A stretch of 64,000 bases of DNA from Hygrocybe punicea (GCA_963556145.1 OY744470.1:1674001-1738000); one strand, 5' to 3'. Shown: positions 32,500 through 43,944, counted from the stretch's first letter. A program made the numbers and translations. Notes: generated from the letters alone by a model not told the origin.

Positions 32500-33811
32500 C
32501 TAAAACTTTAGGACTTTTTTGCCCTTCATGCTCAGGTTGATGTCAAACGGATCTTTTTTGTAGAGACGCTTTTTGGGAGACAAACGGGAGGGGGACTTTG
32601 GAGGGTCGACAACACGGAGTTTCATGATATCGGCAACGAAGACGTCACGGATGGGGCCCGCTTTTTCTTTCATGGAGTATTTTTGCAGCGTGAAGTCAGC
32701 GATGACTGTGGCGCCTTTTATGGTGTCGACATATTCACGTGGCCCAATCAAGTCTGCATGGACGTCGAAAGCAGGAATTGGTCTGACGATGTAGTGTTCT
32801 TCCATGTCTTCAAGAGCTGTCTTTGCATCGGCGCTGCCTACAGGCCAGTCATGAAGTTTGATCTCGTCTGCGAAGGTGGACGCTTGGGGTGTGTCAGATT
32901 GAATGTGGATGGTAGGTTATGTTCATTACCTTGTTCATCGGTTTCTTCATTGTTGTTAGGGACGGAGGTGGCTTTCTGCAACAGGCGTCAGCGTTTATGC
33001 ATGTCTCACTGGGTGTTTCTCACATGGAAAGGTTGGTGTCGCAGCCTGATTTTGGTTTCCCCATCGGTGATCTTGATGACACCTTCAGGTATGCTTCCAG
33101 GGTTTGTCCCTGCCTTCATGAGAGTTCGAAGTGTAGCGAGCGCGGTATCAAAGTCGTTGCGGAGGAGGGGAGCATTGACGGCAGTGCCAGTACACGTCAG
33201 TTTAATATCGGAGAATCTTTTTGCTCCACCCTTGTCGGCTTGCCACATCGCATCTGGCATCAACCAGAAGTCATCGTGCGTGATTTGGACAAGGAGAGAG
33301 AGAGTGACTGAGTTTCCTATGTGCGTCTCGATCCCTTCAGTGTTTGAATCCACCAAACGGAGGCTCCGGCCATCTCTCATCCAGCAGAGGGATGAAGCTA
33401 TTTCAGGATCACCCAAGTACGATCCTTTCATTAACAAGGCCGTGCGCCAAAGTTCCAATTTTGAAGCGGCTTGTTCTTCGACATTTTGGATTAGGGGGGG
33501 CATTCCGACCACTCGAATGCTGGAGATGAGTGTGAAATGCTACGAGTAAAGTGGAAAGGTAGGGGGGATCTTTACCTGACATGGTTTGAGGGACCAGCGG
33601 TAGTGTCCACAAAATCTGCATGCCGAGTGCCTTCTTCTGCTTCGGTTTCGAGCGAAGGATCCGTGGAAATGGGATCAGGGAGCAATTTACGATTGGGACG
33701 TGGGGCCATAGTTTTTTTTCCAACGGGTGCTTGTGTCTGTTTTTCTTTATATATAGCTTGTGTTCTCGATTTTGTTAGTAAGGTTTCAGGGTCGTCATCA
33801 TTGTCATTCAC
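32500..33811 (-). CDS. Helitron-carried accessory gene, unknown function
   Basis: Four exons join cleanly on the minus strand. Exon 1 starts at ATG 33811 or more likely 33709 (MAPRPNRKLLPDPISTDP). After a roughly 55-nt intron comes the long second exon (VVGMPPLIQNVEEQAASKLE ... GVIKITDGETKIRLRHQPF). A tiny third exon (KATSVPNNNEETDEQ) follows, then the last (ASTFADEIKLHDWPVGSADA ... FDINLSMKGKKVLKF). All introns are GT-AG and no stop breaks it, unlike the neighbouring helicase. The second exon repeats a beta-strand-like spacing and contains DDFWLMPDAMW. A single-strand-DNA-binding role would suit a Helitron but I see no diagnostic motif. Confidence 0.6.
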
Positions 33812-35911
33812 TGGTAATGCATACGGGTGGTCTAATTTTTTCCCCTGTTGATGTCAAGCCGGATGAACGTTGGACTGTGATCGGTTGGGTCTCCTTTTTG
33901 ACAAGGGGTATCGAGCCTGATTTCGAGAAATAAGGTTCATCAGCATGTATTGAGGCTGGATGAGAAATTTCGACGGGAATTGTCGTGTACTATGAGTTAA
34001 TGAAGAGTAGTCTCGATCATCTTCTCCCACCACAGTCCTGTTTGATCAGCTAAAACTTGGAGTCTTCTATCCTCATATGCGAGAGCAGGATCATGTTCTT
34101 GCAAAAAAAATTTGTCATCAAAATCACGTAAAAGACGAATGTTGGATCGTCCAGGGCTTCTGGAGAGTGCAACGTAGAGGTTGAACAAGTTCAATGAGCC
34201 AGGTGGAGGAGGGTTTTTAATGTCGATGAAGATGTATACGATCATTTGTCCTTGTGCTCAGTAATCTGTGAATGCGTAGCTTCCTGTTAAAGGTAGCTGT
34301 CGTCGGAGCACGGTTTTCGTAATGGTCGTTGAGCCTTCTTTCACTTGAATTATCATCCGGGTCGTTGTAGGTTCGATGGGGATGATTCCTGGAGGCAAAC
34401 CTGGTAGAGGCTTGGCGCGGGTTCAATCTAGTTTTACGAGAATACAGGTGGGAACATACTTGAGGTTGATGATAGGTCTCGTGTCCATTTTGGGTTCATT
34501 GGGATCAAGGATGATGTCAACGATTTCCCCCCGGGCTCCATTTGTGATGTCCAAGTCGGTCTTGATATTGGCGGTCAGCATCACTTTCATGCCCTTCACA
34601 AGTTCAATGGTTTCCGGCAAGTCTTTTTGGGCATTTGACGATTTACCTTCGTGACCTATTAATGCTACTTTTTCACGTAGGGTTAGGGGACGTCCTCGTG
34701 TTTTGTCCTCAGCGGTGATCACATAAAGATTTTCACCGGTTTCCTTGCAATGTTTTCGAATGGCAGCGGCATTCCATTGGCGTCTCACGGCATGTCTTGG
34801 TGTGATGAGGACAGCAGTTTGCCATTCAGGTGCCCCCAATTCCGTTGGGAGGCATTGAGGTTCAGCTATGATGAGAGTTCGGAGCATTTTTAAATGATGC
34901 TGCCGGATTTTGCCATGTCGGAGGTGATCTAAAAAATCACGCCAGACAGGATCGACCACTCGACACTGGGTTTTCAAGATCACGACGGTTTTGAATTCTT
35001 CATAAATTTTTCGACCGAGTTTAGTCTCAACCTTATCGGTACTACATGATTGGCGAAAAAGCGCTTCGGACGAGCTTGTGGCGACGGGTGGAAATTGGTG
35101 CAGGTCACCACATAGGATGATGTTGACGCCGCCAAAGGAGTGATCGCTGGCACCTGTTTCACAGGCTTTTCCAATTGTGATGTTGCGGGACAAGTCACTG
35201 AGGAACGATTTACTGATCATCGAAAATTCATCGATGAAAAGGTATCGATATGGTTTCCAAAACTCTTGTAGCTTGTGCTTCATAGCCGCCGACAAGTCTC
35301 CTCTTCGGGTGGGAGACATATGCGCAATGTGGTGTGTGGTCTTTCCATCTGTAAGAGATGCTGTGATCCCCGTGTACGCGGATTTGAGCAACCAGTGTGA
35401 AAAGTGCATGTTAGAAAAAGAATGAGTGACGGCACGTATGACCTCAGATTTTCCTGTCCCGCCTTCTCCATAAAGCACCATTCGGAGTGGTGGTGGGTGA
35501 GCGCCTTCCAATGTTTGTTTCAAATGCCACATGATGATGTCATGTGCGTGTTGTTGATCGTCTCCAAGGGCCACTGGCTGTTGGTGATCGTCATCAATTT
35601 TGCCAGGGGGAGAAGTCGTTATGGGCGATGGGAGTGGAGACACTTGCATTTGCCAAGGTTTGACACATGGTCCTCGCAGTGGCATCGTGGATTGGTGTGG
35701 ATCAATATGGGCAGCAGCTCTAGTGTTGCCGAAGTTCAGTTCGGTCCGGTTCCGAGCCTTTTTGGCGGAACCGCGAACTGAACTTCGGGTCCGGTTTGGC
35801 GCATGGCCAAACCTGGACCCGGACGGCATTGAACCGTCTCGCCGCGTTCGGTCTGGGTTCAGACCGCGTCTGAACCCAGACCGAGGTTGGCTCACCCCGT
35901 GAGCTCCGTTC

Positions 35912-35965
35912 TCCTCGCGAATGGCAGGCACGTATCAATTGATACGGCACTACACTTCGCGAGGT
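35912..35965. repeat. Palindromic module, copy 7 (cleanest)
   Basis: CCTCGCGAATGGCAGGCA, then CGTATCAATTGATACG as a perfect 16-bp palindrome, then GCACTACACTTCGCGAGG. Left and right arms (CCTCGCGAA/TTCGCGAGG) are exact inverses. Confidence 0.85.
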
Positions 35966-35987
35966 AGTTGGGCTGCGGGGGAGCCAT

Positions 35988-36610
35988 CTGGTGCTGCTGC
36001 TGCTGCTGCTGCCGTCACGTTGCTGCTGTTGCTGCGGCCGTTGGCGTTGTTGCTGCTGCTGCTGCTGCCGCTGCCGTTGCTGCCGTTGCTGCTGTTGCTG
36101 CTGTTGCTGCTGCTGCCATTGCCGTGGCGTTGCTGCTGTTGCCGCCGTTGCCGCTGTTGCCGCCGTTGCTGCTGCTGCCGTCACTGCTGCCGTCGTTGCT
36201 GCCGCTGCCGGCGCTGCTCCTGCTGCCGTCGCCGTTGCTGCTGCCACTGCTGCCGCTGCTGTCGTGGCCGTTGCTGCTGCTGCTGCCGTTGCCGTTGCCG
36301 TTGCTGCTGCTGCTGCTGCTGGCCGTCGTGGTTGTCGTTGCCGTTGTTGTTGCCGCCGCTGGTGGTAGTGGTGGTGGTGGTGGTGGTGGTGTTGCAGCTG
36401 TCGTGCATCCGTTGCTGCCGGCGCTGCTGCTTCTGTTGCTGCTGCCGTTGCTGCCAGTGCTGCTGCTTCTATTGCTGCTGCTGCTGCTTCTGCTGTTGCT
36501 GCTGCTGCTGGCCGTTGCCATCGTCGTTGCCTGGTTGCCATAGCCGTTCCCATTTCTGTTGCCGCCGCTGGTGGTGGTGGTGGTGGTGGTGGTGGTGTTG
36601 CAGCTGTCGC
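35988..36610. repeat. Long CTG/CCG/GTT triplet array
   Basis: Roughly 600 bp of GCTGCTGCC, GTTGCTGCTG, GCCGTTGCC and two GGTGGTGGT tracts. All frames on both strands stay largely open (poly-Ala, Leu, Cys, Gln or Ser strings), so the long frames here are not genes. Confidence 0.9.
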
Positions 36611-39600
36611 GCGTCCGTTGGCATTGGGTTGGCGTTGGCATCCATCTTGTGCCAAGATGGGTGTGGCCGCGACGTGGTCGCGGTCGAGTTCCCTGTCGCA
36701 AATGACATTAGTAAAGTTAAGAAAAGCTTGAAACTGACCTTCGCGTTGAGTGTTGATGTTGTGTTGCGTGAAAGCTACACGGTCACGGCCGGTCACATGA
36801 TACCATTTAACACGAAATAGTAAGTCAAGAAATACGAAAAACAAATGAAATAAATACCGTAAAAATAGCTGCGTTCGCGGTTTGGACGCGGTTTGGAGCC
36901 GTTCAGGAAATCCGGCGGGCCTTGAAACCCGGAACTGAACCCGCGGTCCGGTTCAGCACTTGGCTGAACTTAGACTGAACCTCGGGTTCGGTTCGGGGTT
37001 TGAACCGGGTTCGGCTAGGTTCGGAACCGAACTACGGCAACACTAAGCAGCTCGGTTGGTTTCGAAGATGTCCCGTTGTAGACTAGATCTCCATTTCACC
37101 AAATCCTCCATGACTTGGTCACTAGCATTGTTGGCGAACTTCTTGTTGGTTTCCCACAGTGTCTGATTTGTATCGAATAAGTTTGCGTTCCTAGCTGATT
37201 CAACGGCGAGTCGGCCATTGATTTCCTCTTTTAAGGACTTTTGTGAATTTTTAAATGCGACGAGATCCTCCTCGGTGACATCGTCTTCTAAACCGATCAT
37301 GGCTTCAGGCAGTTCAAATTCGTCTTGGGACATTTCATCGTCACCCCTTTTTTCCGTTGGAATTGTGACGGAATGTAGTTTGTCTTTCTTCGCAGCTCGA
37401 TCACATTCATGGAAGTACTGGATGGAGGAGAGAACGTAGTGGATGTGGCAAGAGGCATTCGAGAGGAAGTCTTTTAAAGCGGCGTCCCAAGATTGGTTGG
37501 GACACCTTAGGTCTGTTGTGAGATCTCGCCACAGTTTCATAAGAGTCAACATAGAGGCAGCATAGTACTGGGCCTTGTCGTTGTCATCGCGGCTTGGGAA
37601 CCAACGGCCTACAATATCAGGAAGATTTCTATGTCCTTCTGATCTGAGTATACGATAACACTGAGAGCTGTTGGGGTGTGTGGAAAGATAGGGAATCCGC
37701 AAGTTGCGGGGTCGACCTCGACTTTGTGAGTCCTCGCACACAGCACTTTCATGGCGGTTATCCATCTCATACGTGTTTACGAAAAAATCCAAAACGTTGT
37801 AGGCTTCTAAAGCCGGGCCACGACAACGATAGTCGGTCACTTGACTCTTGGCGAAGAATGTTCCATTAGTATCTAGATCCAGTGTCACTGTATCGGGTTC
37901 TGCCTGAGTTCAGTACGTCAGCGTGAATATGAAATTGACCTCCACCACTTTTTCGCGGATACCGAGATTTTCGGAGTGGCTTTGAATGGAATCGCATTCG
38001 TAACTGCGGGATGGTATCATTAAAGATGAATGACAGTACTCGGGACTTCACACCTTTTTAAATGGGGGAACGCTGCAACGAGGGCAGCAGCGAAGGATGA
38101 CCAATAAATGTAAGAATATGTATGAGAACGGTAAACGTCTGGCCAAGACATCAAATAACTAATGGTCATGGGTCCAGCGATCTGTTGTTCACGGTTGATG
38201 GCGTGGACGAGTCGGAAGAGCAGCAAACGCTGCTGAGATCACAAATCTTCCACGTAGGAGGGATTGGGATGAGTAACGTGATAGGCAAATGCGTCTGCTA
38301 AGACCGCAGACAGATTAAAGTCGCCACCTTGTTTCTTGGCTGCATAGCTTGTGACATAATATGTGATGTTCTTGGTGTCGCCACCGTTGGTCAGGAGTTT
38401 TCCATCATTATTGCAACGCACGTTTACGAGAATTGCGGGGACCCATCCGTTAACATAACCATAAAGGTGTTTGCATCCCCAATGACCTTCTGCAGTGACA
38501 AAGTCATCAGCAGCAATCTCGAAGGGAGCTCTCCTTTTGCAAATGAGGATGCCGTTCTTGTTATACTCTAGACATTGTCGAAGTCTACAGGAATGAATCT
38601 GCTCAGTACAGGCCAGCGTCAACTCGAATGATTTCAAGGCATTCGCATAGTGTGGTTGATGGGGGTGAGGTGGTCGACCGTAGGCGATTTCTTTTTCTTT
38701 AGGCATATGTTTAATGGATTCAGCTGATTCCAGGCCAGGTAAATAAGCCCGGAAATTCGCCTGGATATACCGAGTGACTCGTGCTCGAAAATCATCAGCT
38801 TTAAGCAGTTCTGCCATTTCGTCGAAGGATGGTGTATGTTTCAGCCACACGAGCATAGGCAAATGCAACGTGGCACGTCCCTGCGACTCAATGGCACCAA
38901 AATATGCCGCAACCTCTCCCAAAATTCCCATCGAAGATTTGACCTTATTATCGACGACTTTTATTTGAAAAAGGTTTTCGAGGATCGCACGAATTGTGAA
39001 ATGGAAAAATTTGGCGGCCGCATAGGGATCTTTGGCAACATTGCGCGCGCGTTGTTCCTTATCAGGACCTGCAGAGGCGAAGAAGTTGTCCAAGTCAATT
39101 TCTTCACCTGCAAAAATTTGAACGAGGGGATCATGAAGGTCGGAGGGGTTGATGGTGATCCAGACCGAGGGTAGACCGTGATACAACGACGTAGACCAGA
39201 TTTGGCTTTGAAGTTGGTAGCGAGCTTGGTCGGCACCTTGGACCCGGCTGACAGCACCGTGAGCATGTTTCCGAATTTTGTTCACGGTGGCGTCACTAAC
39301 AGGCAAATGTGCATTTTCCTCTGTTGCAGCCTGTTGTAGACGTTCCGGGGTCAATGACATCAAGGTAGGTGCCTCTCGTTGAAAGTCGGCACATTTCATC
39401 TGCACTCAAGCGGAAGCTAGAGCTTGACGGCGTTGAAGAATCCCAAAGGCTACAAAAGGGAAGATGTCATGTTGTCGGAACCGCCGGTCATGATATTGCA
39501 GTGACCATTGGATATGTTCTCGGAAATCTAATTGCGTCTCGCGGTTGGCTTCGATACCTCCAGTACCATAAGGATACAGACACGGAAATGCTTTTTCAAA

Positions 39601-41567
39601 AAAGTTTGGTTTGTCTAAACCCACGTCACGAGAGGGAAACCGATTCGCAGAAGAAGGTGTGCCAAAGTCCGTGATGGGTTGCTGTCCATATCTGACTGCA
39701 TACCCACCTTCCTTTCCGTCCTTCCACAGATTTGCCAGACCCCACATCATCATTTCGGTACTGTTCATTTTCGTGAGGTCCATATCAATGGCTCCTGAAA
39801 AGTGCATGGGAAAGACTTCGGGGCCTGAGGGGAAATCTGAATGATGTGGGCGGCTAAAGAGGGCCAAAAAAAACACACCGTCATTTCCTTGTTCCGAAGT
39901 GACTTGATTTCGGGGAACGGAAGTTGATGATACCGCTGGTGAATGAAATTGAGATTTGTCAGTGTGTCGAAAGACAGGGGGGAAAAAAATTTACTGGAAA
40001 GAGGGTCATCATGCGCGGGCAGATACCCTCCGTTTTCTTCATTAAGCTGTCCCAAATCTGTGGAATGTCGAACAAGGCCCAGGACCTCATCAGGCACATC
40101 GTCTTCCGGTAACTCAGAAAGGTTGGACAGGGAAATGTCGACGGCGCCGTAATATTTAGGATTGTGGCTCTTGAGCCATTGGAGTGCTTCGTGAACGACA
40201 TGCCGTCATACCCTGAATGTCGACCGCAACCATGTTCTTGGCGCCAGTTCCACGCCCACAAAAGTGATAGACAAAACTCTGGCGAGGACTTGCGGTTTGC
40301 GTGGTAAGAGATCACCTTTCAGCATGGCTGCGGCACCCTCCACATCAAGTTCGTAGGTAGTGACGGATCCTCTCATTGCTCGTTGCAACGAACATTCATC
40401 AATGTCAGGTGAATATTTTTTGGGAAAGACCTTGAATACATAGACCCTTGGGTAAAGGAGTGCGATAAGCTGCTGTTCAGAAAAACTGAGCTTCTTTAAT
40501 TCATGAGGGATTCCACCGATCCAAAGGCTGTTTGCGAGTGAGAAAGCAGGTGGTTTATCCTGCGCTGTCGTAAGCGAAGTGACACATTTGTTACACGCGC
40601 TCAAACACGTGTCGTTGACCGTGGCGCCCGGTTGGACAGCCTCTGGTGAAAGCAGTCGTCCATGAAACAGTTCATGTCGTGGATGGGGTTTCGTGGGGTG
40701 CAATCGATGTGAATTGGCCAAGTCCGAAAGACGAAGATGACACAAGCCATCTTCCGCCACATTAACCTCACGAGCGCAGACGGCGCAGATCCCCTGGCGC
40801 ACCGCTTGGTTCGAAGTGGCTTCGAAAAATTGTCGATAGCATTCGTGTGTTTCTGATTCATCTGGCAAATGGAGAAAAAGATCTGTATGACCATGGGTAG
40901 GGGTACGATTGAGCATCAATCGTTGCTTTCGCGTCTCGTAAGCTTCTTCCGCCTTACGTTTTCTCCGAAGGGTGGCGTTTACCAACGCGTCAGAAGCATC
41001 CATTTCTCGGTTGCGTGCAAGCTGGGCGACACGTTCTAATAGGGCGTTGGATCCCATCTGCAAGATACGAGCAATGACGGCTTCTCTCGTTCGTTGGTGA
41101 CGACCGAATTGAAGATAGCCACGGGCGGCGACCAATAGCTGCCTGACGGTGAGATGGCGCAGATGGTATGCGGTGAGTGCGAGGGGTGCGTTTGCGGGAA
41201 CGGGTGGCGGAGAACGCGCAGCGGGAAAAAAGGACGAGGTAGACATGAACCAAGATCACGCAATCAGTCGGAGGGCCTTGTGGGACAGTAGTAAATAAAT
41301 GACAGGAGTGAGGGCTTTAACATGAACCGCTACTCCCGAGGCCATAAGCGCTCGGGGCCCAGGACGGACTTAGGGGAGCGAAAGAACGTCGTTTACACTT
41401 ATTTACGATATCCACACCCGATGCGGTTTTTTTTGGTGGGGTCAGCGACCTTGCAAGCAAGGTAATTCCGGCCGCCTCTCCTCCCAAGATGTGATGACCA
41501 CTGGCACTGGCCTTGGGAAGATGGGGTAAGCATCCGTTTCAGTCTCACCCCTCTCGTTGCTACTCTC

Positions 41568-43843
41568 ATGGACGAGTCCCATCTACTAGTGTATGCCCTT
41601 GCAGGTCTCGCTCTTCTGTTCTTGGCTGCGAAGCTAACAACACCGAGCACACCGAATGTAACTGTCCCATCATGATTTAGAAAATGTCGGTCAATGGCTT
41701 ACCGATAGCTTCGGGCGGTTATTTTGGCAGCTGAACCATATCCCCACCGTTGGTCGAACCGGATGGCTGTCGTCCTACCTGGGCGCGCTAAGGTTTCTTA
41801 CTCACGGTTCAGAAATGATACGAGAAGGCTTCACAAAGGTGCGCTTGAAACATTAAACACAAACAACAACTTGAAGCTCCTGAGGAACTCAGTACCCAAA
41901 TGGCATGTTCAAAATCGCAAGGATAGACAAATGGGTCGTCTATTGTTGTGGTCCCCGACTCCTCGAAGAGATACAGAAAGCCAGCGACAACGAGCTGAGC
42001 AACCTCGATGCGTTTCATCAGGCAAGTATATCCTGTGGTGCAATGCACAATGCACGATGCAATGGCCTGATCGCCTTCCTCTCCCCGGCTAGGAACTCCA
42101 AATTGATTACACAATGGGCGAAGAAATTCACCACGACCCGTTCCACATCCCCGTTATTCGGTACAGCCTGACCCGGAATTTGGGCGCTTGCTTTCCCGAG
42201 ATGCACGACGAGGTCGTGCAATCATTCGAGGATGTTCTGTCACTGGAGGGCAACCGTGAGCGTTTTTCCTCTCTCTCAACCGCATTCCCAACGACTCATC
42301 ATAAATATATATAAATCTTGTGAAACAGAGTGGAAGGCGATACCTGCATACAAGTTGGCCCTGGCAACGGTCAGTCGGATAAGCAATAGGCTTTTTGTCG
42401 GCCTCCCTTTATGTGGGCCCATCTCTGTTTTTGTATTGTTGCAAACGTGTCCAAATACTTGTCCAACAGGTCGGGACCCTGACTATCTAGACCTCAATAC
42501 GAAATTCACAATCGATGTAATAACCATCGCGAGCTTTCTTCACCTATTTCCTGCATTTCTGAAGCCGTGAGTTTTCGTTTTTTTTTCCTTTCCTCGTTCT
42601 CGCACCATCCTACTCTACGTGAATGGGCTCCCCAAGAGGAACGAGTACACTAACTTTGTTAATCCATAGCGTCGTCGGCAGATGTATCACGAAGCTCCCC
42701 GCGCACATCAAGCGATGCACTAAGCATCTTGCCCCGATTCTCGAGGAACGCATGCGGATGGAGGAACAGTACGGGCCAGACTGGCCTGACAAGCCGGTAA
42801 GCATCATTGACCGTCTTTGCGACTGTCGTCTCTAGAGTCCGGCTGCTGATTTGCAAATATTTACCCTCATGTCTTGTTTCCAAAGAATGACGTCCTCACA
42901 TGGCTACTGGAAAAGGCAGAGGGCAACAGGCGAACACAACGTAATCTGGTTCTCCGTGTCCTGGCGGTGAATCTGGCTGCTATCCACACATCCTCCCAGG
43001 TACGAAACAAAACATTGATTAATATAACTAATAAAAATGCATATTCAAATCATTTCCTCAGAGCTTTACGCACGCATTGTACTACCTGGCGGCTAAGCCG
43101 GAATATGCAGCGTCATTGCGGGAAGAAGTCGAGAGCGTCCTGAAGGAGGACGGTTGGACCAAGTCAGCCATGAGCAGGATGGTCAAAGTTGACAGTTTCC
43201 TCAAGGAATCCCAAAGGTTGAACGGAATCGGAAATAGTGTGTATCCTCCCCCCTTTTCTCTCTCTTCTTCTCTACTGATCTAACCCCCTTCTAACCCAAC
43301 AGATACGATGGGACGCAAAGTGCTCAAAGATTTCACTTTTTCCGACGGCACTGTTCTTCCAGCTGGTTCTTTCCTCGTCGTTCCTACGTATGCGGCGCAT
43401 CTCAACAAGGCCAAATACGCCTTACCAGATGTGTTCGAACCGTATCGGTTTGCGGATTCTCATAAGGAGCTCGCCGGCGGTGGTGGCGGTGGGGACACGA
43501 AACAGCACATGGTCACGCCGAGTCCTGATTTCCTCCCATGGGGGCTCGGAAGGCATGTTTGGTACGTTACAATGTTTTTCTTTGGGGTTCATATATATTA
43601 ACTAATAGCGAATTGGTTTTTGTTTTTTTCCCCCTTTGGTTATTGTTGTTGTTGGTGGTGGTGTTGGTGTGTAGTCCCGGGCGGTTCTTTGCGGCGATAG
43701 AATTGAAGGCGATGCTAGCGCATATCCTGATATCGTACGACGTCAAGATGAAGATGGAGGGAGTACGACCGGCTAATGAATGGATCGGAGAGTATTGTAT
43801 TCCTAATAGGAAGGCTGAGGTGTTGTTCCGGAAGCGAGCGTAG
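41568..43843 (+). CDS. Cytochrome P450 monooxygenase
   Basis: Exon 1 (41568-41657) encodes a 30-residue membrane anchor (MDESHLLVYALAGLALLFLA). Exon 2 starts at 41731 with LNHIPTVGRTGWLSSYLGA. Later parts: IDYTMGEEIHHDPFHIPV, the I-helix LRVLAVNLAAIHTSS, KESQRL (ExxR), DTMGRKVLKDFTFSDGT and the heme loop FLPWGLGRHVCPGRFFAAIE (axial Cys). About ten short introns are needed; one, 42022-42092, uses a GC donor (GCAAGT). Each join restores family text in frame and no stop remains. The AAIHTSS helix and early IPTVG recall basidiomycete CYPs that oxidise terpenoids or steroids (CYP512/ent-kaurene-oxidase-like), but substrate cannot be read from sequence. It acts on the ER membrane with a P450 reductase. 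Confidence 0.88.
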
Positions 43844-43944
43844 TCGAGAATAGAGGGAAAGAGTTACCAAAGGAATCAACGCACCTTCGTATGTAGTATC
43901 TGAGCTTGGGTGCCAAATAGATAGATATAAGATTGGACTTTCAT

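Larger units (their letters stand above)
35721..37045. mobile_element. hAT-like element in the Helitron helicase, 1,325 bp, exact 8-bp TSD
   Basis: The ends are TAGTGTTGCCGAAGTTCAGT and the inverse of ACCGAACTACGGCAACACTA, flanked by the exact 8-bp repeat AGCAGCTC (35713-35720, 37046-37053). Removing the element and one repeat rejoins FETNRAA to AHIDPHQ in frame, proving it is a later insertion. Subterminal blocks are made of GGTTCGG/CCGAACC words. The interior holds the palindromic module and a triplet array of about 600 bp. No transposase. Confidence 0.95.
33997..41246 (-). pseudogene. Helitron Rep/helicase, interrupted and with TGA stops
   Basis: Minus-strand order: N-terminal part (MSTSSFFPAARSPPPVPANA; Cys pairs CAVCAREVNVAEDGLCHLR), Rep region (WITINPSDLHDP; ESQGRATLHLPMLVWL; NITYYVTSYAAKKQ), then a helicase with Walker A (YGEGGTGKSEVI), Walker B (FIDEFSMIS), ILCGDLHQFPPV and the C-terminal NLYVALSRSPG. 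The HUH box reads HLP, so the second His is missing, while the Tyr pair is present. Stops at 40206-40208, 39406-39408 and 38239-38241 are TGA in Arg (CGA) positions. A frame change occurs at a T8 run near 39870. The hAT-like insertion 35721-37045 splits the helicase. Not active. Confidence 0.85.
31343..41300 (-). mobile_element. Helitron with Rep/helicase and accessory genes
   Basis: A Rep/helicase reading runs on the minus strand from 41246 to 33997. Past it lie two further minus-strand genes and a textbook 3' end: a GCCACC-ATA-GGTGGC hairpin (31355-31369) followed by CTTCCCTCTAG, ending in CTAG at 31343-31346 with a T outside. The 5' TC end near 41250-41400 was not pinned down, so the right limit is approximate. 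Length is about 10 kb, including a 1,325-bp hAT-like insertion. The accessory genes between helicase and hairpin would move with the element. Confidence 0.75.

Noticed and set aside
35720..36844. A 374-residue Ala/Gln/Thr-rich minus frame and a 299-residue Leu/Cys-rich plus frame
   Set aside because: Both are translations of the triplet array and of hAT-like ends; no start context or domain supports a gene.
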